From NCBI GenBank assembly GCA_900467745.1, contig UBQW01000001.1:1-64000 (forward strand): DNA of 64,000 bases. The letters are read 5' to 3'. Under the pieces are notes generated by a model that saw nothing but the letters and a program-made list of their open reading frames with translations, searched no databases and was not told the origin of the DNA. Below, one piece after another: positions 59,647 to 64,000 of the stretch. This DNA comes from Hyphomicrobiales bacterium (GTDB lineage: Bacteria; Pseudomonadota; Alphaproteobacteria; Rhizobiales; Rhizobiaceae). The translations under genes and the position numbers were made by a program. The number at the start of each line of letters is the position of its first letter. Position 1 is the stretch's first letter.

Positions 59647-60535
59647 GCTCCCGCGCGACATCGTTCTGTTGGTCGACGACTCGCCGGAAGCGCTCGGCTT
59701 CCTCACCGATGCGCTGGAGCAATCCGGATTCTCGGTCCTGATCGCGACGTCCGGCTCGGCAGCGCTCAACATCGTCGAGCGCATCACCCCCGACCTCATC
59801 CTGCTCGACGCAGTGATGCCCACCATGGACGGCTTCGAGACCTGCCGGCGCCTGAAGGCCAACCCGGCGATCAGCCAGATCCCCGTCATCTTCATGACCG
59901 GCCTGACCGAAACCGAGCACGTCGTCCACGCGCTCGGCTCCGGCGGCGTCGATTATCTGACCAAGCCGATCAACATCGATGAACTCCGCGCCCGCATCGG
60001 CGTGCACCTTAAAAACGCCCGCTCCGCCCAGAGCGCCCGCGTGGCCCTCGACGCGGCCGGCCGCCATCTGCTGGCGGTCAAGGGCGACGGCAACATTCAT
60101 TGGTCGACGCCCCAGGCCACCCGCCTCGTCAACGCCGCCATGGGCAGCGACGACGGCATGGACACGGTGATCTCGACCATCGCCGCCTGGATGAAGGACC
60201 GCACCGCCTCCACCATCGCCGTCGCCCCTGGCGGCCAGGACGTGCTGCAACTCGCCTTTCTGGGCACGATCGGCCCCGACGAATATCTCTTCCGCCTCAC
60301 CGCCAGCCAGCGCGCCGACGACCAGGTACTGCGCCAGCGCTTCGCGCTCACCCACCGCGAATCCGAGGTGCTGCTCTGGATTGCCAAGGGCAAGGCCAAC
60401 CGCGACATAGGTGAAATTCTCGGCCTCTCCGCCCGCACGGTGAACAAGCACCTCGAGCAGATCTACGTCAAACTCGGCGTCGAAAACCGCGCCTCGGCAG
60501 CGGTCAAGGCGGCGCATGTGTTGCATGAGACTTGA
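59639..60535 (+). CDS. LuxR-type response regulator paired with the permease-kinase
   Basis: A 298-residue regulator. The receiver (LLVDDSPEALGFLTDALEQS; LILLDAVMPTMDGFE, phospho-Asp; FMTGLTE; YLTKPI) is followed by a middle region of about 90 residues (LLAVKGDGNIHWSTPQATRL; AFLGTIGPDEYLFRLTASQR), often seen in nitrogen or sulphur regulators. The LuxR helix-turn-helix is LTHRESEVLLWIAKGKANRD, LGLSARTVNKHLEQIYVKLG. It starts with TTG, 8 bases inside the kinase end, with AAGGTGG upstream, so it is translationally coupled. Likely target: urt-ure. Confidence 0.88.
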   Translation: MAELPRDIVLLVDDSPEALGFLTDALEQSGFSVLIATSGSAALNIVERITPDLILLDAVMPTMDGFETCRRLKANPAISQIPVIFMTGLTETEHVVHALGSGGVDYLTKPINIDELRARIGVHLKNARSAQSARVALDAAGRHLLAVKGDGNIHWSTPQATRLVNAAMGSDDGMDTVISTIAAWMKDRTASTIAVAPGGQDVLQLAFLGTIGPDEYLFRLTASQRADDQVLRQRFALTHRESEVLLWIAKGKANRDIGEILGLSARTVNKHLEQIYVKLGVENRASAAVKAAHVLHET

Positions 60536-60643
60536 GCGGGCTCTGACAGCACAAAAGGCGCTCACACTTTAGAAAGCACACACGGATATCCTTGAGCGAC
60601 GCCCTCACCCTGGGCATGGCATCAAGATGATATCCGGCAGGTC

Positions 60644-61828
60644 ATGAAGGACAGGCTTTATTATGTGGATCGGCTGCGGATTTCCGCCTTCGCGATCCTG
60701 ATCCTCTATCACTCCTCGGCGGCCTTCTTCACCGACATGGGCTGGCTGATCCATAGCGATCGCACCAGCCCCGCGCTCTCGCTCATCATGGAATTCCCGC
60801 GCGCCTGGCGGCTGGCGCTGCTGTTCTTCGTCTCCGGCATGGGGGCCGCCTTCTCCTTCCGCTCGGATTCCAGCCTCGCCTTCCTGCGCAAGCGCACCAT
60901 CCGCCTGCTGGTCCCCCTGCTCTTCGCCATGGCCGTGCTCGTCGTGCCGCAGGTCTGGTACGAGCGCATGTACGAGACCGGCTATGACGGTTCACTGCTG
61001 ACATTCTGGCTGACGCGCTATTTCACCGAGGGCCGCTATCCGACCGGCAATTTCACCTGGGCGCACATGTGGTTCGTCGCCTATCTGCTTGTGATGTCGG
61101 TGATCTGCTACCCGATCTTTCTCTATCTCAGCCATCAGGGCAACGCGATCATGGCCTGGTTCGAGCGCGTCGCAAAATCAAGCGCGATCTATCTCTTCTT
61201 CCTGCTGCCGCTGGTACTCAACCTCGCTCTGACGCCGTTCTATCCCAAGGAAACCAATGCGCTCTACAATGACGGCGCCTGGTTTGCGGTCTGGGCAAGC
61301 TGGTTCGGCCTCGGCTTCCTCGTCGCCCGCAATCACCGCAGCCTGATCGAGCCGATCATCGCCAAGCGCTTTGTGAGCGCGGCAATCGCGCTGGCCGTCA
61401 CCGTATTCCTCTACGTCTTCGCCTGGCTGGCGCCAGCCGAGCAGGCGATCGGCAGCTACGCCGATGAAACCCCGCTCTTCAAGGCCGCGATCTTTCTGCT
61501 CGCCTGGTCGATGATCCTGACGCTGATCGGCTTCGCCGCCCGTCATTTCAACCAGCCGGACGCGCGGCTGGTCACCGTCAACCGCTTGGTCTTCCCGCTC
61601 TACATCATCCACCAGACGGTGATTGTCGGCGCGCTCTATTATGTGCTGCCGCTCGGCCTGCCCGCCGTGCCGAGCTTCATCATCATCGCCGCCGCGACCT
61701 TCGTGCTGTCGAGCCTCTTTGCCATCGCGGTGGACTTCATCCCTGGCCGCGCGCGCCTGCTCTTCGGCCTCGAAGCCAAGCCGCGTGGCCCCTCTGGCGA
61801 GCGAAAGACCGTCGGCGCCCAGCGATAG
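60644..61828 (+). CDS. Acyltransferase 3 family membrane protein
   Basis: A 394-residue integral membrane acyltransferase with about ten helices. The family start RLYYVDRLRISAFAILILYH carries the conserved His and Arg; LLFFVSGMGAAFSF and RKRTIRLLVPLLFAMAVLVV follow, and MWFVAYLLVMSVICYPIF is the typical W-F/L-x-x-YL block. It could acylate a glucan, lipid A or a polysaccharide (OafA/MdoC-type). It is monocistronic after the response regulator. The acceptor is unknown. Confidence 0.85.
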   Translation: MKDRLYYVDRLRISAFAILILYHSSAAFFTDMGWLIHSDRTSPALSLIMEFPRAWRLALLFFVSGMGAAFSFRSDSSLAFLRKRTIRLLVPLLFAMAVLVVPQVWYERMYETGYDGSLLTFWLTRYFTEGRYPTGNFTWAHMWFVAYLLVMSVICYPIFLYLSHQGNAIMAWFERVAKSSAIYLFFLLPLVLNLALTPFYPKETNALYNDGAWFAVWASWFGLGFLVARNHRSLIEPIIAKRFVSAAIALAVTVFLYVFAWLAPAEQAIGSYADETPLFKAAIFLLAWSMILTLIGFAARHFNQPDARLVTVNRLVFPLYIIHQTVIVGALYYVLPLGLPAVPSFIIIAAATFVLSSLFAIAVDFIPGRARLLFGLEAKPRGPSGERKTVGAQR

Positions 61829-61834
61829 GCGGGA

Positions 61835-62803
61835 TCAGGCCACCCGGTCCGGCGGCTCGCGTCCCTCGAAAAAGGCGGTAATGTTGTCCACCACCTTCAT
61901 CCCCATCGCATTGCGCGTCTCTTCCGTAGCGCTGCCGAGATGCGGCAGCAGAACCACATTCTCCATCGCGCGCAGCTTCTCCGGCACCTGCGGTTCCGCC
62001 TCGTAGACGTCGAGGCCAGCGCCGCGGATCACGCCCTTCTCCAGCGCTGCGATCAGCGCCGCCTCGTCGACCACATCGCCGCGTGCCGTGTTGATCAGAT
62101 AAGCCCCAGGCTTCATCGCCGCGAAACGGGATGCGTTCATCAGGTGCCGGTTCTCGACTCCACCTGGGCAATGCAGCGACACGAAATCACTCGCCGCCAG
62201 CACCTCTTCCACGGTTGCGAGCTGCCGCGCGCCATATCGCGCCGCTTCCGCCGCATCGACCGTCGAGCGGTTGTAGAACACCACGTCCATGCCGAAACCG
62301 AAATGGCAGCGTTGGGCGAAGGCCTTGCCGATGCGCCCGAAACCGATGATCCCCACCGTCTTGCCCGTGACCTTGGAGCCGATCATATGCGTCGGACACC
62401 AACCCTTCCATTCGCCGGCCCGGATCTGCCGCTCGCCCTCCCCGCCACGGCGCGCGACCGAAAGCAGGAGCAGCATCGCGATATCGGCGGTGCAATCGGT
62501 GAGCACGCCCGGCGTATTGGTCACCGCAATCCCCTTGGCCTTCGCCGCTGCGATGTCGATATGGTTGTAGCCAACCCCGAAATTGCCGAGCACCTTGGCC
62601 CGGATCTCGCCTTCGAAAACCGACGCCGGAAGCTTGTCCGACACGGTCGGCAGCACGGCGTCGTGGGTGCGCAACGCCTCCGCGATCGCGTCCGGCGACA
62701 TCGGCAGGTCGTCGGTGTTGAAGGTCGCGTCGAAGCGCTCGGCAAGAACGGCCTCGACGGCGGAGGGCCAGCGGCGCGTAAGCAGAATCTTGGGGCGGGA
62801 CAT
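61835..62803 (-). CDS. D-2-hydroxyacid dehydrogenase (glyoxylate/hydroxypyruvate reductase type)
   Basis: A 322-residue NAD(P)H enzyme. The start at 62803 matches the family N terminus (RPKILLTRRWPSAVEAVLAE). Motifs in order are NFGVGYNHIDIAAAKAKGI (conserved D2HDH signature), VTNTPGVLTDCTADIAMLLL, the coenzyme fold VGIIGFGRIGKAFAQRCHFG, the Arg at NTARGDVVDEAALIAAL and catalytic His in LLPHLGSATEETRNAMG. The family reduces glyoxylate, hydroxypyruvate or related 2-oxoacids. It ends convergently with the acyltransferase gene, 7 bases apart. Confidence 0.92.
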   Translation of the reverse strand: MSRPKILLTRRWPSAVEAVLAERFDATFNTDDLPMSPDAIAEALRTHDAVLPTVSDKLPASVFEGEIRAKVLGNFGVGYNHIDIAAAKAKGIAVTNTPGVLTDCTADIAMLLLLSVARRGGEGERQIRAGEWKGWCPTHMIGSKVTGKTVGIIGFGRIGKAFAQRCHFGFGMDVVFYNRSTVDAAEAARYGARQLATVEEVLAASDFVSLHCPGGVENRHLMNASRFAAMKPGAYLINTARGDVVDEAALIAALEKGVIRGAGLDVYEAEPQVPEKLRAMENVVLLPHLGSATEETRNAMGMKVVDNITAFFEGREPPDRVA

Positions 62804-62936
62804 GGCGTATCCGTATCGTCTGCGGCTGCGCGCCGATCGGCGGCAACCTGTTGAATTCGCCGGCGATCGTAACCGGGTCATCCTCGATCGCAAGGCCGAT
62901 TAGCCGCCAGATGGTTCGCTGCCGCCCAAAACGAAA

Positions 62937-62961
62937 GAAGCCCGGTGCGAGACCGGGCTTC
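62937..62961 (-). terminator. Terminator of the Liv-type binding protein gene
   Basis: On the minus strand GAAGCCCGGT and ACCGGGCTTC form a 10-bp perfect stem across a five-base loop, followed by TTTCGTTTT. It lies 21 bases after the stop at 62982. Confidence 0.9.
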
Positions 62962-62981
62962 CAAGGTGAGAACGAAAGTTC

Positions 62982-64000
62982 TTACTTCGCGTCCTGCGGG
63001 AAGTAGGAGAACTTGCCGTCTGGGCCCTTCTTCCATTCGTACATGACGTAGCCTGGGATCTTCGGGTCGCCCTTTTCGTCGAACGAGATTTCGCCGAGAA
63101 CGGTCTTGAACGGACCCTTGGCCTTCATCGCTGCGGCAACGGCTTCAGCGTCGGTCGAAGCAGCTGCCTTGGCAGCTTCAGCGATCGTCTGCATCGCGGC
63201 GTAGGAGTACAGCGTGTAAGCTTCCGGATTGAAGCCGGCAGCCTTGAACTTCTCGACGAGTGCCTTGTTGTCGGGGTTCAGCGTTGCGTCCGGGCCGAAC
63301 GTGTTCAGCGTGCCGGCGACTGCGTCACCAGCGATCGATGCCAGTTCGTTCGAAACGATACCGTCACCCGATACGAGCGTTGCCTTCAGGCCCTGGTCGG
63401 CAGCCTGGCGGATGATCAGACCAGCTTCGGTGTGGAGACCACCCCAATAGATGATCGAAACGCCGGCTTCCTTCATCTTGGCGATGAGGGCCGAGAAGTC
63501 CTTGTCGCCGACGTTGATGCCTTCGTACATGGCTTCGGTGAGACCAGCGGCATTCATGGCCTTCTTGGTTTCGTCAGCGAGGCCCTGGCCGTATGGGGTC
63601 TTGTCGTGAACGACAGCGATCTTGGCGTCCTTGAAGTGGTCGGCAAGGTACTTGCCGGCGATACCGCCCTGCTGATCGTCGCGACCGCAAGTACGGAACG
63701 TGTTCCAAAGACCACGCTCGGTGAACTGCGGGTTGGTCGCAGCCGGCGTGATTTCGAGGATGCCGTTTTCAGCGTAAACTTCGGAAGCCGGGATCGAAAC
63801 GCCCGAGTTGAAGTGGCCGATGACGAACTTGACGCCGTCAGCTGCGAACTTGTTGGCAACCGAGATACCCTGCTTCGGGTCGGACACGTCGTCGCCGAGC
63901 ACGATCTTGATCTGCTCGCCGTTGATGCCGCCAGCAGCGTTGATGTCGGCAGCTGCCTGCTCGGCACCCTTCTGGAGCTGTGCGCCGAACGCAGCGTTCG
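62982..64000 (-). CDS. Branched-chain amino-acid ABC transporter binding protein (5' end missing)
   Basis: The frame stays open to base 64000, so the start is outside the window; about 339 codons are visible. It is a LivK/BraC-type periplasmic binding protein: [74 protein letters not shown] and [20 protein letters not shown] are typical. Gene products of this class feed hydrophobic or broad-specificity amino acids to LivHMGF, whose genes are not seen here. Codon use is strongly biased, suggesting high expression. Confidence 0.93.
   Translation of the reverse strand, partial: NAAFGAQLQKGAEQAAADINAAGGINGEQIKIVLGDDVSDPKQGISVANKFAADGVKFVIGHFNSGVSIPASEVYAENGILEITPAATNPQFTERGLWNTFRTCGRDDQQGGIAGKYLADHFKDAKIAVVHDKTPYGQGLADETKKAMNAAGLTEAMYEGINVGDKDFSALIAKMKEAGVSIIYWGGLHTEAGLIIRQAADQGLKATLVSGDGIVSNELASIAGDAVAGTLNTFGPDATLNPDNKALVEKFKAAGFNPEAYTLYSYAAMQTIAEAAKAAASTDAEAVAAAMKAKGPFKTVLGEISFDEKGDPKIPGYVMYEWKKGPDGKFSYFPQDAK

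Noticed and set aside
1..64000. CRISPR arrays, tRNA, rRNA, insertion sequences, prophage
   Set aside because: No regularly spaced repeats, cloverleaf patterns, transposase motifs or phage structural genes were seen.

Overview
The window looks like chromosome of a Rhizobium/Agrobacterium-group alphaproteobacterium. The evidence is uniformly high GC with rhizobial codon use, a complete NepR-EcfG-PhyR general stress response (GSR) locus, a rhizobial hmuPSTUV haem-uptake operon with TGA-N9-TCA iron boxes, a urtABCDE-ure cluster in rhizobial order, a bacteriophytochrome with an HWE-type kinase, and RIME-like palindromic repeats. I see no tRNA, rRNA, CRISPR array, insertion sequence or prophage. 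This is from reading alone; no database search was run.

Layout. 1-6.2 kb: the tail of an efflux outer-membrane protein, an ABC exporter, an LpxO/OlsC-type lipid hydroxylase, a TetR-SMR efflux pair with a perfect operator palindrome, a truncated haemoglobin and a DUF423 membrane protein. 6.2-13.8 kb: haem and iron. A leftward operon holds DUF2325, a small protein, an IsdG-type monooxygenase and a VOC protein; a second leftward unit holds an exported protein and tonB; hmuPSTUV runs rightward. 13.8-18.0 kb: the GSR locus, with ElaB/YqjE-like membrane genes, ecfG, nepR, phyR and an HWE kinase. Five EcfG-type promoters are readable; the last drives what looks like an unannotated C-rich-loop small RNA on the minus strand.

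18.2-36.0 kb: reductive pyrimidine catabolism. It comprises preT-preA, a RutR-type repressor with a near-consensus operator, beta-ureidopropionase, dihydropyrimidinase and a ThiXYZ-like ABC transporter. An AraC/GlxA regulator, a rhodanese, a glycosyltransferase and a bacteriophytochrome lie between the two halves. 36.4-41 kb: an RND efflux pair. 41.4-42.3 kb: an Fnr-family regulator under a perfect anaerobox.

42.3-56 kb: urease (ureDABC, ureEFG) interleaved with a DUF1272 protein, an LprI-like protein, a sialyltransferase-fold-like protein and a diguanylate cyclase. The urea ABC transporter urtABCDE lies upstream on the same strand. Divergent from urtA is a two-gene signalling system: an NCS1-type permease fused to a Cys-rich linker, a histidine kinase and a receiver, followed by a LuxR-type response regulator. 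60.6-64 kb: an acyltransferase, a 2-hydroxyacid dehydrogenase and the 3' part of a Liv-type binding protein.

Together the pyrimidine and urea modules form a nitrogen-scavenging neighbourhood: one yields ammonium, CO2 and beta-alanine, the other ammonium from urea. The two most interesting items are the candidate GSR small RNA near 17.84-17.97 kb and the permease-fused kinase at 56.3-59.6 kb.
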